Shown piece after piece: positions 34,891 to 44,186 of a stretch of DNA of 64,000 nucleotides. The position numbers and the translations under genes were made by a program. Under the pieces are notes generated by a model. That model worked only from the letters and a program-made list of their open reading frames with translations, ran no database searches and was not told the DNA's origin. The stretch is taken from assembly GCF_030263935.1 (NCBI RefSeq), contig NZ_CP127162.1, forward strand, positions 4,875,089 to 4,939,088. The letters run 5' to 3'. The first letter of the stretch is position 1; each line of letters starts with the position of its first letter. The DNA is from Paenibacillus polygoni (lineage in GTDB: Bacteria; Bacillota; Bacilli; Paenibacillales; Paenibacillaceae).

Positions 34891-35213
34891 CTCTACTCCC
34901 CCATTCATTTATTTTTCAAAAAAAAAATTAGATTTTACTAGCAGAATATCCTTATCTATGTAACCAATCTATTGCTCTAATTTTTATTAAACCAATCTAT
35001 ATAAGTATAGACGTAGAAAATAAGGTTTTTGTCTGCATTTTTCTATATTTTTTCAAAAAAATATTGTATGGGATTATAATTTTCATTTCTTTGTAACCAA
35101 AACACAGCTTTTCTACACTTTTATCGTGTAAAAAAGCTGTGTTTGTGGTACGGGCCTGCTCACTATCAATATATCAGTGCAGTATATGATTTCTATTTTG
35201 GAATTCTATATAT
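34891..35213. other. Gap between the carboxypeptidase and oppF
   Basis: 323 bp. Besides the hairpin at 35101-35143 the stretch is A/T-rich and shows no gene. The carboxypeptidase promoter should lie within it. Confidence 0.4.
35101..35143. terminator. Terminator-like hairpin after the opp operon
   Basis: AACACAGCTTTT pairs with AAAAGCTGTGTT (12 bp) and encloses a second pairing CTACAC/GTGTA. Neither flank has a long U tract, but it lies at the expected end of oppF, about 70 bp past its stop. Confidence 0.55.
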
Positions 35214-36179
35214 TTATGCATAGTGACATGCCACATAGTGATCTGAACCTACATTACGGTACTCCGGAACCTCTTGCTTACAACGATCCGAAGCAATAGG
35301 ACAACGAGTATGAAATTTACAACCTGAAGGTGGATTTGCTGGACTTGGGATATCACCCTTAAGCACAATGCGTTCTCTTTTCAGTGTTGGATCGGGAATT
35401 GGCACCGCGGATAGTAAAGCTTTTGTATAGGGATGAAGCGGATTACGGAACAATTCATCCTTACTAGCCATCTCTACCATGGAACCAAGGTACATAACTC
35501 CAATTCTTGTGCAAAGATGCTCGACTACACTAAGATCATGAGATATAAACAGATATGTCAGCTGTTTCTCTGCTTGCAAATCACTAAGCAAGTTGATGAT
35601 CTGAGCCTGAATGGATACATCCAGTGCAGAAACCGGTTCATCTGCCACAATAAAGTCTGGGTTTAGAATGAGTGCACGCGCGATTCCAATCCGCTGACGC
35701 TGCCCGCCTGAGAATTCATGCGGAAAGCGATCATAATGATATGCAGAGAGACCGCAGATACGCAAAGTTTCTTCTACAGTAGCTCGTATCATCTTTCTAG
35801 GAATTAATTTATGGTCCAGCAGTGCTTCGCCAATTGCATCGCCTACCTTGATCCGGGGATTCAGTGAACTGAAAGGATCCTGGAATACGATCTGCATTTC
35901 CGGCCGAATAGAGCGCAGTTTCTCCTTAGATAAGGTATGAAGATCCTGTCCTTTAAAAATAACCTTACCTGACGTTTTGTCATTCAGTCTAAGAATGGTT
36001 CGGCCAATGGTACTCTTACCACAGCCAGACTCTCCTACGAGTCCGAATGACTCTCCTTTATAGATAGTAAACGATACATCGTCTACTGCTTTTACATCAC
36101 CCACACGACGCTGAAACACGCCGCCCGTAATCGGAAAGTATTTCTTTAGATTCTGTACTTCAATCAGCGCTTCTGTCAT
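35214..36179 (-). CDS. oppF: Oligopeptide ABC transporter ATP-binding protein OppF
   Basis: 321 residues. Walker A GESGCGKST (with LKKYFPITGGVFQRR ahead of it, typical of OppF), signature LSGGQRQR-like SGGQRQRIGIARAL, Walker B DFIVADEPVSALDV, and the C-terminal oligopeptide-ABC Cys-rich region (GCKFHTRCPIASDRCKQ). Powers peptide import with OppD. Its start overlaps the oppD stop by 4 bp. Confidence 0.93.
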   Translation of the reverse strand: MTEALIEVQNLKKYFPITGGVFQRRVGDVKAVDDVSFTIYKGESFGLVGESGCGKSTIGRTILRLNDKTSGKVIFKGQDLHTLSKEKLRSIRPEMQIVFQDPFSSLNPRIKVGDAIGEALLDHKLIPRKMIRATVEETLRICGLSAYHYDRFPHEFSGGQRQRIGIARALILNPDFIVADEPVSALDVSIQAQIINLLSDLQAEKQLTYLFISHDLSVVEHLCTRIGVMYLGSMVEMASKDELFRNPLHPYTKALLSAVPIPDPTLKRERIVLKGDIPSPANPPSGCKFHTRCPIASDRCKQEVPEYRNVGSDHYVACHYA

Positions 36180-37153
36180 CGTACCATTGCCTCCTCCTCA
36201 TAGAGCCAACATGCGACTTTATGTCCTTCTTCATCTTTACGCAGTGGAGGCTCTTTCTCGCGGCATATATTCATGCAAGACTCACAGCGATCATGGAAAT
36301 GACAATTCTGCCCGAGTTCAACGGGGTTTGGTACTTGGCCTGGAATAGAATATAGGCGTTCCTGTCTTTGATTAATAATCGGTTTAGCCTTAAGGAGTCC
36401 TTTGGTATATGGATGTTTTGGTGCCTTAAATAGTTCAAATACCGAAGCTTCCTCAATAACTTTGCCTGCATACATAACGACCACATAATCAGCCATTTCC
36501 GCAACAACACCCAGATCATGAGTGATGAGCATGATGGAGGTATTGAATTTCTCTTTGATATCACGCATCAGATCAAGAATTTGTGCTTGAATGGTTACAT
36601 CAAGTGCCGTTGTCGGTTCATCAGCAATGAGCAGCTTCGGATTACAGCTTAGTGCAATGGCAATCATGATCCGCTGACGCATACCGCCGCTCAGTTCATG
36701 TGGAAAAGAGTCTACAATTTTCTCAGGTCGTGAAATCCCAACTAGACTAATTAGTTCAATCGCTCTCTTGCGAGCTTTCTTCTTATCCAGCAGCAAATGA
36801 ATCATTAGCGGTTCACTGATCTGCTCTCCGATGGTAAGTACAGGGTTTAATGAAGACATCGGTTCTTGAAAAATTATCGAGATATCATTACCGCGAATTC
36901 GGCTCATTTCGTTTTTATTTAGCTTAAGTATATCTTTGCCTTTAAACAAAATTTCTCCCCCGGCGGGAGGCACTTCTAATAAACGCATCAGTGACATTGC
37001 CGTTACGCTTTTTCCGCATCCGGATTCACCGACGATGCATACGGTCTCGCCTTCACGAATCGTAAAGCTTACGTCATCAACTGCTTTAACGATCCCTGCG
37101 GATGTATGAAAATGCGTTTTTAAGTTACGGAATTCTACTAAGTCTTTTGCCAT
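36176..37153 (-). CDS. oppD: Oligopeptide ABC transporter ATP-binding protein OppD
   Basis: 325 residues. Walker A GESGCGKSV, signature LSGGMRQRIMIAIAL, Walker B KLLIADEPTTALDV, H-loop ITHDLG, and the C-terminal Cys-rich extension (HFHDRCESCMNICREKEP). With OppF it energises the OppBC channel. It follows oppC by 11 bp. Confidence 0.93.
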   Translation of the reverse strand: MAKDLVEFRNLKTHFHTSAGIVKAVDDVSFTIREGETVCIVGESGCGKSVTAMSLMRLLEVPPAGGEILFKGKDILKLNKNEMSRIRGNDISIIFQEPMSSLNPVLTIGEQISEPLMIHLLLDKKKARKRAIELISLVGISRPEKIVDSFPHELSGGMRQRIMIAIALSCNPKLLIADEPTTALDVTIQAQILDLMRDIKEKFNTSIMLITHDLGVVAEMADYVVVMYAGKVIEEASVFELFKAPKHPYTKGLLKAKPIINQRQERLYSIPGQVPNPVELGQNCHFHDRCESCMNICREKEPPLRKDEEGHKVACWLYEEEAMVR

Positions 37154-37164
37154 CTTCGCATCTC

Positions 37165-38088
37165 CTACTTTTTCATTTTAGGATCGAGCGCATCTCGTAG
37201 CCCGTCACCAATCAAGTTAATCGATACAACGGTAATCAGAATACACATGCCTGGCGGAATCCAGAGCCACGGTCTCTTTCGAAACTCAATGAGTCCATTT
37301 GCCTCTGAGATCAAATTTCCCCATGACGGAGTAGGCGGAACAACCCCAAGACCTAACCAACTAAGTGCGGATTCTGACAAAATAGCGCCTGCAACACCAA
37401 GGGTTGCAGATACGATAATAATAGGAATGGTATTCGGAAGCAGATGTTTGAAAATTTTACGATGGTCACGCAGACCTAAAGCTTCTGTGGCCTGCATAAA
37501 TTCTTGTTCTCTCAGCGTCAGTATTTGTCCGCGAACAAGTCTTGCTAAGCTTGGCCATGATAAGACACCGAGAATAAGCATCAGAAAATAGATTCGTTTT
37601 TCCGGAGGAATCTTCAAATCTGACATAATCGCACCCAAGATGATGAGCAAAGGTAGCGAAGGCAGTGACATAAATATTTCAGCAATACGCATAATAAATG
37701 AATCCAGGAACTTCTTGTAGAAGCCGGCAAGTGCGCCGAGTACCGAACCAATTATGACTGATATTGCTGTTGCAATCACCCCGACCAGTATGGATACACG
37801 TCCTGCCAGCATGACACGAAGCAGAACATCCCTGCCAAGTTTATCGGTGCCAAGCCAATGTGCACTGCTAGGCGGATTATTTTTATCAGCCACATTATAA
37901 TCATAAAGATTGTAAGGTGATATTTTAGGGCCTAAAAAACAAATTAGGACCATCAACACTAAAATGAAAAGTCCAGCTATAGCAAGACGGTTTTGGGAGA
38001 ACCTGCGCAGAACAACTCTCCAAGGTGAATCCGGCCGCTTCGCTGGGACTTGAGCTTTCGACTTTAAAGGTGCAGCCTCAATTGACAT
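37165..38088 (-). CDS. oppC: Oligopeptide ABC transporter permease OppC
   Basis: 307 residues with about six membrane helices, an N-terminal cytoplasmic tail, the OppC N-terminal domain (RFSQNRLAIAGLFIL) and the permease EAA-type loop ATEALGLRDHRKIFKHLLPNTIP. Forms the transport channel with OppB. 11 bp separate it from oppB and from oppD. Confidence 0.93.
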   Translation of the reverse strand: MSIEAAPLKSKAQVPAKRPDSPWRVVLRRFSQNRLAIAGLFILVLMVLICFLGPKISPYNLYDYNVADKNNPPSSAHWLGTDKLGRDVLLRVMLAGRVSILVGVIATAISVIIGSVLGALAGFYKKFLDSFIMRIAEIFMSLPSLPLLIILGAIMSDLKIPPEKRIYFLMLILGVLSWPSLARLVRGQILTLREQEFMQATEALGLRDHRKIFKHLLPNTIPIIIVSATLGVAGAILSESALSWLGLGVVPPTPSWGNLISEANGLIEFRKRPWLWIPPGMCILITVVSINLIGDGLRDALDPKMKK

Positions 38089-38099
38089 GACATCTCCTC

Positions 38100-39062
38100 C
38101 TACTTCAACCTTATTCTAGGGTCTGCAACACCGTAGAGCACATCAGATATTAACGTTCCAATCAACGTCAGTGCAGCCAAGAAAATCGTGAACCCAAGCA
38201 TAAACGGATAATCTCGCATCGTGATGGATTCTAGATAAACTTGCCCTACGCCTGGCCATACAAAGATTTTCTCCAGGATGATTGCCCCCGAGAACAATGC
38301 AGGAAGTTCAAATCCCATGAGTGTGATTGCAGGAAGCATTGCATTGCGAAGTGCGTGCTTAAAAATTACCGTTCTTTCTTTAAGACCTTTTGCCCTGGCC
38401 GTCCGAATATAATCCTGTCGAATGACCTCAAGCATGCTTGTTCTGAAATAACGAGTGAGGCTTCCTGTACTTAACATGGTTAGTACAAGAACCGGTAAGA
38501 ACATGTGATCAGCTACATCAACGATATAGTCCCAAGTAGATCCTGCTTGTCCTGCTGTAGTCATTCCGCCTACAGGGAAGAGCGCCCAATCTACTGCCAT
38601 AAACTTAATGAGTATTAAACCTATAAAAAACGATGGCAAAGACATACATAAAAATACGAATAAAGTCATTAACTTATCAAAAAGAGAGTACTGAAATTTA
38701 GCAGAGAATACACCCGCAACAATGGCGATGATCCAACTGAACATCATACTGAAGAAAGCAATAAGAAAAGAGTTCCATACATAATCTCCAATGACATCGG
38801 TGACAGGACGTTTATGCTGCAAGGAATCGCCCATATTAGCGGTGAGCATGTTTCCGACCCATATGAAATATCGCTGCACAGGATCTTTATCAAGTCCATA
38901 TATTTTCTCCAACTGCTGAGCTTTTTCTGCTGTCATATTGGGATTTTGCTGAGAAGTAATGTAGTCCCCTGGAACAAGAGCTGTAATTGCAAATACAAGA
39001 ATAGTAATTCCGATCATTGTCGGAATCATTTGCAGCAGCCTCCGGATAATATACTGCTTCAT
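38100..39062 (-). CDS. oppB: Oligopeptide ABC transporter permease OppB
   Basis: 320 residues from the ATG at 39062 (MKQYIIRRLLQMIPTM), preceded by GGGAGGAATATT; the frame extends upstream without an RBS. About six membrane helices and the loop TARAKGLKERTVIFKHALRNAMLP with the EAA-type motif. Pairs with OppC. Confidence 0.93.
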   Translation of the reverse strand: MKQYIIRRLLQMIPTMIGITILVFAITALVPGDYITSQQNPNMTAEKAQQLEKIYGLDKDPVQRYFIWVGNMLTANMGDSLQHKRPVTDVIGDYVWNSFLIAFFSMMFSWIIAIVAGVFSAKFQYSLFDKLMTLFVFLCMSLPSFFIGLILIKFMAVDWALFPVGGMTTAGQAGSTWDYIVDVADHMFLPVLVLTMLSTGSLTRYFRTSMLEVIRQDYIRTARAKGLKERTVIFKHALRNAMLPAITLMGFELPALFSGAIILEKIFVWPGVGQVYLESITMRDYPFMLGFTIFLAALTLIGTLISDVLYGVADPRIRLK

Positions 39063-39143
39063 AATATTCCTCCCGGGATATAAGTGGATAAGCTCAGCTC
39101 TTGCGAGAGCTGAGCTTATCATTTTCATGCTGGGCTATATGTC

Positions 39144-40895
39144 TTATTCTCCGATTTCTGCTTTGTAAAGACTATAAGTAAATCTTTTATAAGGGGTAAT
39201 TTCCAGACCATTAATTCGTCCGTTAATTGCCCATCCATCTCTTCTTTGGTACATCAAGATATCTGCAATATCTTGATTGAGCACTTGATAAGCCTTAGCG
39301 TAAATTTCTTTACGTTTCTCTATATCAAGTGCTTTTTTACCTTGCTTCATCAAATCGTCGTACTCTTTATTAGAGTAATGCACACGATTCTGTGCTCCAT
39401 TTGTAGTGTATACAGTGCTATCAGGATCTGGAGTAAGTCCCCAAGCCATGAAGTACATATCGTATTCGCTCTTATCTAATTTATCTAGAATTGCGTTGAA
39501 ATCGAGCGTTTCTGCATTCACTTTAATTCCAAGTTCTTGATAATTAGCAATCATGATTGGCAGAAGCGCATCCACTACTGGATTATCTGCCGTACCAGAG
39601 AAATCAATTGTGAATTGCTCACCATCTTTTTCACGAATACCATCCTTGCCAACAGTCCAGCCAGCTTCATCTAACAATGATTTTGCTTTTTCAATATCAA
39701 AGTCATAAGCTTCAATACCTTCACTTGTGTATGCCCAAGATTCTTTGGACTGAGGAATATTGATAACATCAGCAAACTTACCGTATACTGCCTCTACAAT
39801 CTCTGCACGATTCAGACCGAATACAAGTGCTTGACGTACTTTTGGATCTTGGAATTTTGCTCTTTCATGGTTCATACCAACATAACCGTAACCGTTTGTA
39901 GGGAAGATATTTAAATCAAGGAATCCAAGAGTTTGAATTTCTTCTACATTATCTTCATCTACAGTGACCATATCCATATCAATCTCACCGGATGTAAGCA
40001 TTGCGAGTTTTGTCTCGTCAGTAGTAGATTTGTAAATTACATTTTTGATTTTTGGTGCACCTAGGAAGTAATTTTCATTTGCTTCAAAAACAACTTGTTG
40101 TCCTGGCTGGAAGGATTTCATAACATACTGTCCAGAACCAACCGGCTTGTCATTTAATGCTTTTACAGAATCAAGATTACCTTGTTTGTAATCTTTTCCA
40201 TAGTAAGCTTCAGGCATAAAAGGAATACCACCTAAAAAGTCTTTGGTAAGAGCCGTAACTTCAGTAACTTCTACTTCTACTGTGTTGTCATTAACAATCG
40301 TTACGCCGGAGATTTCATTAGCTTTACCATCGTAATATTCTTGTCCGCCTTTAATGTAGTAAGACAATGCATCCGAAGGACCGTCGTAGCTCTTATCATG
40401 AAGAACTTTTAAAGAGAAATAGAAATCTTTAACACTTAGCGGTGTGCCGTCAGTGTAAGTTACACCTGGTTTCAGTTTGAAAGTATACTTCAAACCATCT
40501 TCACTAACATCAATGCTCTCTGCAAGATGATCAGAATATGTGCCATCGCCATTAATTGTTTGGAAACCGTCAAAAAGGATGTCATTAACCATATAATCAT
40601 AAGCAGAATCTTGGAAAAGCGGGTTAAATACGCCTTTAGGAGAAGTAACCCCTACAATCAAAGTATCAGTACGACTTGTTGCCGGACCTGGGTTAGCAGA
40701 CATATCCGCTGCTTCAAACAATCCATCGTTCTTTGTAGCATCTTCAGCAGGTGCTTCTGGCGTCTCTGGTGCTGGTGTTTCTGTGTTTGGTGTTTCCCCC
40801 GGAGTTGGTTCTGCCGTTTGTCCGCCAGCGCATGCTGCAAGTACCGTTACCAGCATAAGCATGATCACTAGCATTAGCGAAAATCTCTTTCTCAT
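39144..40895 (-). CDS. oppA: Oligopeptide ABC transporter substrate-binding lipoprotein OppA
   Basis: 583 residues. Lipoprotein signal with lipobox LAAC (Cys22), an acidic Pro/Glu/Thr-rich linker (about 26-65), then an SBP_bac_5 domain (SDHLAESIDVSEDGLKYTFKLKPGVTYTDGTPLSVKDF...). Captures peptides for the OppBCDF importer. First gene of the operon, with the SD AGGAGG 5 bp before the ATG. Peptide specificity cannot be read from sequence; such systems also import signalling peptides. Confidence 0.92.
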   Translation of the reverse strand: MRKRFSLMLVIMLMLVTVLAACAGGQTAEPTPGETPNTETPAPETPEAPAEDATKNDGLFEAADMSANPGPATSRTDTLIVGVTSPKGVFNPLFQDSAYDYMVNDILFDGFQTINGDGTYSDHLAESIDVSEDGLKYTFKLKPGVTYTDGTPLSVKDFYFSLKVLHDKSYDGPSDALSYYIKGGQEYYDGKANEISGVTIVNDNTVEVEVTEVTALTKDFLGGIPFMPEAYYGKDYKQGNLDSVKALNDKPVGSGQYVMKSFQPGQQVVFEANENYFLGAPKIKNVIYKSTTDETKLAMLTSGEIDMDMVTVDEDNVEEIQTLGFLDLNIFPTNGYGYVGMNHERAKFQDPKVRQALVFGLNRAEIVEAVYGKFADVINIPQSKESWAYTSEGIEAYDFDIEKAKSLLDEAGWTVGKDGIREKDGEQFTIDFSGTADNPVVDALLPIMIANYQELGIKVNAETLDFNAILDKLDKSEYDMYFMAWGLTPDPDSTVYTTNGAQNRVHYSNKEYDDLMKQGKKALDIEKRKEIYAKAYQVLNQDIADILMYQRRDGWAINGRINGLEITPYKRFTYSLYKAEIGE

Positions 40896-41640
40896 GAAAA
40901 TCCTCCTCTTAAATTTCTATAAATGCTTATAAATTATCAGGATAAAATATATGAAAATTATCCATGAATAATTACAGAGTTACTAAATTTGTGAAGTATT
41001 ATCATGATGCTAGGAAAACGAAGTAAGGCAGGAATGATGAATAAATAAGTGGTGAATACGAACTAATAAATGGATTGCATTTATACGAATCTAAATATGT
41101 AGAGTATCCTTGGTGTGAGGTTATAATGAATAATAAAAAAAGCGGAAATCTAGTGCTAGAGATGCATACTTTTAGACCATCGGTCAATAAATGTAATATC
41201 ATCCTATTAATTGGTATTAAATAATTTATTTAATGATACGTGTAAATTTTACTAACGTCAATGTTTTTTTACATCCCATTGATATTTAACGTTTATTTCT
41301 GTTTATAAGGGGTAAAGGTTTAATTAATTCCATGATGTACGGATTATTAGATGACAGTATATTGTTATATCTAATAAAAGGATTGTCTATATATAACATC
41401 TACATTACACATAAAATGGAAATTGAATATTAGTGTGAGTAAACATAACGCCTATTAAATCAAGATGAAGATGGTACTAGCGTTATTGTCAGCAGAGGGC
41501 GGATTAGAGATCTTTTAATGAATTGTGGTTATATGATTACTTTTATTAGAACTTTTTCCCTATTATACAATTCTACTTATTTATTTCAACTACCCTATAC
41601 GCTGAATTGTAAACATCCTGTGAAAACTTTCATGAAAATA
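40896..41640. other. A/T-rich gap upstream of oppA
   Basis: Part of a 1,045-bp gene-free region (40896-41940). The left 745 bp are very A/T-rich, with no gene, tRNA or clear terminator, and presumably hold the opp promoter. The right part contains a terminator, one repeat copy and a period-3 tract described separately. Confidence 0.4.
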
Positions 41641-41666
41641 AAAAAAGATCCTACATAAGCAGGACC
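41641..41666 (-). terminator. Terminator downstream of the M15 peptidase region
   Basis: On the minus strand GGTCCTGC pairs with GTAGGATC (two G-U pairs, 4-base loop), followed by TTTTTTTATTTTC. It lies 275 bp beyond the M15 peptidase stop; a repeat copy and the period-3 tract lie between. Confidence 0.65.
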
Positions 41667-41689
41667 ATATAATATCAATTTAAATCCAG

Positions 41690-41790
41690 TTCATAACTCC
41701 ATTAAAACGTAAACGTCTGTAACTATATAGACAAAAGAACCATTTCGATCTATATATATTCTGATTAAAGAAAATAAAGGGATCAAAAAA
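41690..41790 (+). repeat. MITE-like dispersed repeat, copy A (right end degenerate)
   Basis: About 101 bp. It shares with the other copies TTCATAACTC(C)ATTAAAAC, AAAGAACCATTT(C/T)GAT(C/T)TATATATA, and CTGATTAAAG...AAAGG. The right terminus has lost TTATGAAA. Same orientation as copy B, about 1 kb away. Confidence 0.8.
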
Positions 41791-41820
41791 TTGGTTCGTT
41801 TATAAACCTTTCTTACGTTA

Positions 41821-41938
41821 ACTACTTCTATTATTTCTATTTCTACTATTTCTACTTCTACTACTTTAACTACCTCTATTACTTCAACTACTTCAACTGC
41901 TTCTTCAACTTCCTCTTCAACTTCTGCTACTTCTTCTC
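41821..41938. repeat. Period-3 polypyrimidine/polypurine tract at the 3' end of the M15 peptidase gene
   Basis: About 118 bp made of units such as ACTTCT, ACTTCA and ATTTCT, nearly all pyrimidine plus A on the plus strand and GAAGTA-type purine-rich on the minus strand. It begins 3 bp after the peptidase stop codon. In another minus-strand frame it is open and encodes a Glu/Val-rich repeat (EEVAEVEEEVEEAVEVV...). It may be a slippage-prone remnant of a longer C-terminus or a simple repeat. Confidence 0.75.
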
Positions 41939-41940
41939 AT

Positions 41941-42564
41941 TCATTCTTCGCTTGCTTCTAAATCTTCAGAGTCTAGTTTATATCCGGGTGGTCTTTTACC
42001 GCGCTGCAACTCAGCTATACTGTAACCAAAATCATACTGAAGATGAGGGTAGTCTGGAAAACTGGCCCAATCTCCTCCCCATTCAAATCCGAGTTCTTTC
42101 GCGATTGCTACAATCTCCATCCAATCTGACTTCCCATTTCTATTCCCATCATGGTCCATATCCCATATCACTTTATCTGCCGAGACCCTAATCGCAAAAT
42201 CAATGGCGAGTCCATAATTATGATACGATTCTCCGCCTCTAGCAGAAGTTACAATCTGCCCTGCGGTGGATCGTCCTTGTTCAAAGAGTTCATCTTGCCT
42301 CTCTTCACTCCGGTATCCTTCTGTAATGATGATCTTTATTCCGCTCTTTCTTGCTCGCTCTACTAACTGGTTTTGCTTTTCAGCAACAACGGGGTGTAAT
42401 CCCGTTACTTCAAACTGTTCTTCTGTAACCTCTCTAAAAAAAGGAAGGCTCCAATGAATACGGAAAGTGTCCGACTGCGAAATATAATATACAAGTCCCA
42501 AGAGCAACAGCATTAACAGTAAACGTCCTGAAGTCCCCCGTCTTTGATGTGTTTGCCTTCTCAT
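41941..42564 (-). CDS. M15-family D,D- or L,D-carboxypeptidase/endopeptidase (VanY/CwlK-like)
   Basis: 207 residues from the ATG at 42564, with GGAG 5 bp upstream (the in-frame GTG at 42570 is less likely). One N-terminal membrane helix (about 13-29), then an M15 domain with the zinc motif SYHNYGLAIDF (HxxxxxxD) and distal HLQYDF. Cleaves peptidoglycan stem peptides outside the membrane. The Ser-Glu-rich C-terminus ends just before the period-3 tract. No vanRS genes are nearby, so it is not evidence of vancomycin resistance. Confidence 0.88.
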   Translation of the reverse strand: MRRQTHQRRGTSGRLLLMLLLLGLVYYISQSDTFRIHWSLPFFREVTEEQFEVTGLHPVVAEKQNQLVERARKSGIKIIITEGYRSEERQDELFEQGRSTAGQIVTSARGGESYHNYGLAIDFAIRVSADKVIWDMDHDGNRNGKSDWMEIVAIAKELGFEWGGDWASFPDYPHLQYDFGYSIAELQRGKRPPGYKLDSEDLEASEE

Positions 42565-42688
42565 AACCACTCCTATATTCTATCTATTCTATCGTTAAAT
42601 TTTGTCTAAATAGATAAATCACAATGTTGTTTCAACATCTCCATAGTTAATAGCCACTTTATATCAATAGATTAAAGAATCAAATCAA

Positions 42689-42792
42689 TTTCATAACTCA
42701 TTAAAACAATAAATTTGTAACTATATATAGATAAATAGAACCATTTTGATTTATATATACTCCTGATTAAAGCAACTAAAGGTATTATGAAA
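42689..42792 (+). repeat. MITE-like dispersed repeat, copy B (complete)
   Basis: 104 bp, bounded by perfect 8-bp inverted ends TTTCATAA and TTATGAAA. It is non-coding and A/T-rich with the core AGAACCATTTTGAT and TATATATA. The clearest copy; used to define the family. Confidence 0.85.
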
Positions 42793-42827
42793 TTTATTCA
42801 AACGTATGTAATTATTAAAACAAAAAA

Positions 42828-42855
42828 AACAACCTGCTGTAAACAGCAGGTTGTT
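42828..42855 (-). terminator. Terminator of the rpsF-ssb-rpsR operon
   Basis: AACAACCTGCTGT with ACAGCAGGTTGTT forms a 12-13 bp stem with a tight loop; on the minus strand it is followed by TTTTTTTG. It lies 20 bp after the rpsR stop. Confidence 0.9.
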
Positions 42856-42875
42856 TTCGATCACTGAACCTGAAA

Positions 42876-43145
42876 CTATTCAGTTGTGTACGGAAGCAAT
42901 GCGATTTGACGGGAGCGTTTGATTGCAATCGTCAGCATGCGTTGGTATTTTGCACTCGTGCCAGTAACACGACGTGGCAAAATTTTTCCGCGTTCACTGA
43001 TAAATTTACGAAGCAGGTCCGTATCTTTATAGTCAATGTGAGTAATTTTGTTTACAGTGAAGAAACAAACTTTACGACGTTTATTACGGCCACCACGGCG
43101 TGCTGGTCTTTTATCGTCTCCGCCTTCTCTTTGTTTGAAGCCCAT
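42876..43145 (-). CDS. rpsR: 30S ribosomal protein S18
   Basis: 89 residues. Basic N-terminus ([17 protein letters not shown]) and the S18 core ending in [24 protein letters not shown]. Binds S6 in the 30S platform. The N-terminus carries an unusual [15 protein letters not shown] stretch. 19 bp separate it from ssb; part of the rpsF operon. Confidence 0.97.
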   Translation of the reverse strand: MGFKQREGGDDKRPARRGGRNKRRKVCFFTVNKITHIDYKDTDLLRKFISERGKILPRRVTGTSAKYQRMLTIAIKRSRQIALLPYTTE

Positions 43146-43164
43146 GCTATTCAGTCCTTCCTAA

Positions 43165-43650
43165 TTAAAATGGCAAATCATCATCCGAAATATCAATCGG
43201 TTTACCGTCATCCGAAAAAGGATCCTGATTGTTCCGTGAGAAATTGTTGTTCCCTCGGTTACCGTTGCCGCTGCCTCCGAATGAAGGCTCTTCACGCACA
43301 GTTCCACCGCTATTTGTGTTGCCACCATCACGGCTAGATTCCAAGAAACGAACGTTATCAGCGATAACTTCAGTAACGTATACACGTTTACCTTCGTTAT
43401 TCTCATAATTACGTACTTGAATGCGTCCCTCGACGGCTGTTAGACGGCCTTTACGCAAATAATTTGCACAAGTTTCCGCTAGCTGTCTCCAGGTAACGAC
43501 CGGTATAAAATCAGCTTCCCGTTCTCCACCTTGACTTGTAAACGGACGGTCTACAGCAAGTGTGAATTGAGTCACGGCTACTCCAGCAGGAGTATAACGT
43601 AATTCAGGATCACGGGTTAACCGGCCAATCAGAATGACTCGGTTCAACAA
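43165..43650 (-). CDS. ssb: Single-stranded DNA-binding protein
   Basis: 161 residues. An OB-fold ([23 protein letters not shown]...), a Gly/Asn/Arg-rich linker (about 110-145) and the acidic tail DISDDDLPF that recruits replication and repair proteins. Located between rpsF and rpsR as in B. subtilis, where this operon links ribosome and replication. Confidence 0.97.
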   Translation of the reverse strand: MLNRVILIGRLTRDPELRYTPAGVAVTQFTLAVDRPFTSQGGEREADFIPVVTWRQLAETCANYLRKGRLTAVEGRIQVRNYENNEGKRVYVTEVIADNVRFLESSRDGGNTNSGGTVREEPSFGGSGNGNRGNNNFSRNNQDPFSDDGKPIDISDDDLPF

Positions 43651-43701
43651 TCTAATCCCCTCCTTCTGAGCGTAATTATTACAAAAATCATGTTTTACGG
43701 A

Positions 43702-43986
43702 TTAAGCAACATCGTTTGTGATGAGATAACGAATTACTTCGTCAGAAATTTTCATGAGACGTTCCAACTCGGAAACGACAGCTGGTTCAGCGTTGAAGTT
43801 AACCAACACATAGTGACCATCACGGAATTTCTTAATCTCATACGCAAGACGGCGTTTACCCAAAACGTCATGTTTTGTAATTTCCCCGCCATTGGAGATG
43901 ATGCCTTGGAATTTTTCGACTGCAGCTTGAACAGCTTCTTGTTCAATATCAGGACGAATAATGTACATCACTTCATATTTGCGCAT
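43702..43986 (-). CDS. rpsF: 30S ribosomal protein S6
   Basis: 94 residues from the ATG at 43986 (MRKYEVMYIIRPDIEQEAV...), preceded by AAGGAGGTGTATAGTT. The ferredoxin-like S6 fold shows GKRRLAYEIKKFRDGHYVLVNF. The ORF could extend upstream but without family similarity. First gene of the rpsF-ssb-rpsR operon. Confidence 0.97.
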   Translation of the reverse strand: MRKYEVMYIIRPDIEQEAVQAAVEKFQGIISNGGEITKHDVLGKRRLAYEIKKFRDGHYVLVNFNAEPAVVSELERLMKISDEVIRYLITNDVA

Positions 43987-43994
43987 AACTATAC

Positions 43995-44060
43995 ACCTCC
44001 TTATGGACATAAGGCCCTCTAGCTTAGCTGAGAGCAAGGAACGAGAATAAACTCGCACCA
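43995..44060 (-). promoter_or_regulatory. Candidate rpsF leader hairpins, one sequestering the Shine-Dalgarno
   Basis: In the 5' UTR, GCTCTC...GAGGGC (44014-44034) forms one helix. CCTTAT-GTCC-ATAAGG (43999-44014) forms a second directly adjoining the AGGAGG of rpsF, so folding could limit ribosome access. An S6:S18-binding leader that autoregulates this operon is known in other bacteria. I could not match its CCG-type consensus with certainty. Confidence 0.45.
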
Positions 44061-44064
44061 CTCC

Positions 44065-44093
44065 AATATAACATTTTCATGGTATGAGTGCAA
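44065..44093 (-). promoter_or_regulatory. SigA-type promoter of rpsF
   Basis: On the minus strand TTGCAC (44093-44088), 17-bp spacer, TATATT (44070-44065). It predicts a leader of about 70 nt before rpsF. Confidence 0.8.
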
Positions 44094-44186
44094 GCACATG
44101 TTCTCTTTTACCATTAGATAATCCAACATGATTGTAATCGGATCTGCGCACAATAAGGAAGCAATACAATATAAGGAGGGATACGA

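Noticed and set aside
41002..41202. Minus-strand ORF of 66 residues upstream of oppA
   Set aside because: Low-complexity hydrophobic residues from A/T-rich DNA; no RBS or family.
41821..41938. CRISPR array
   Set aside because: The repeat unit is 3 bp with no spacers; no Cas genes in the window.
41941..42564. Vancomycin-resistance gene vanY
   Set aside because: M15 domain shared with ordinary wall hydrolases; no vanRSHAX neighbours.
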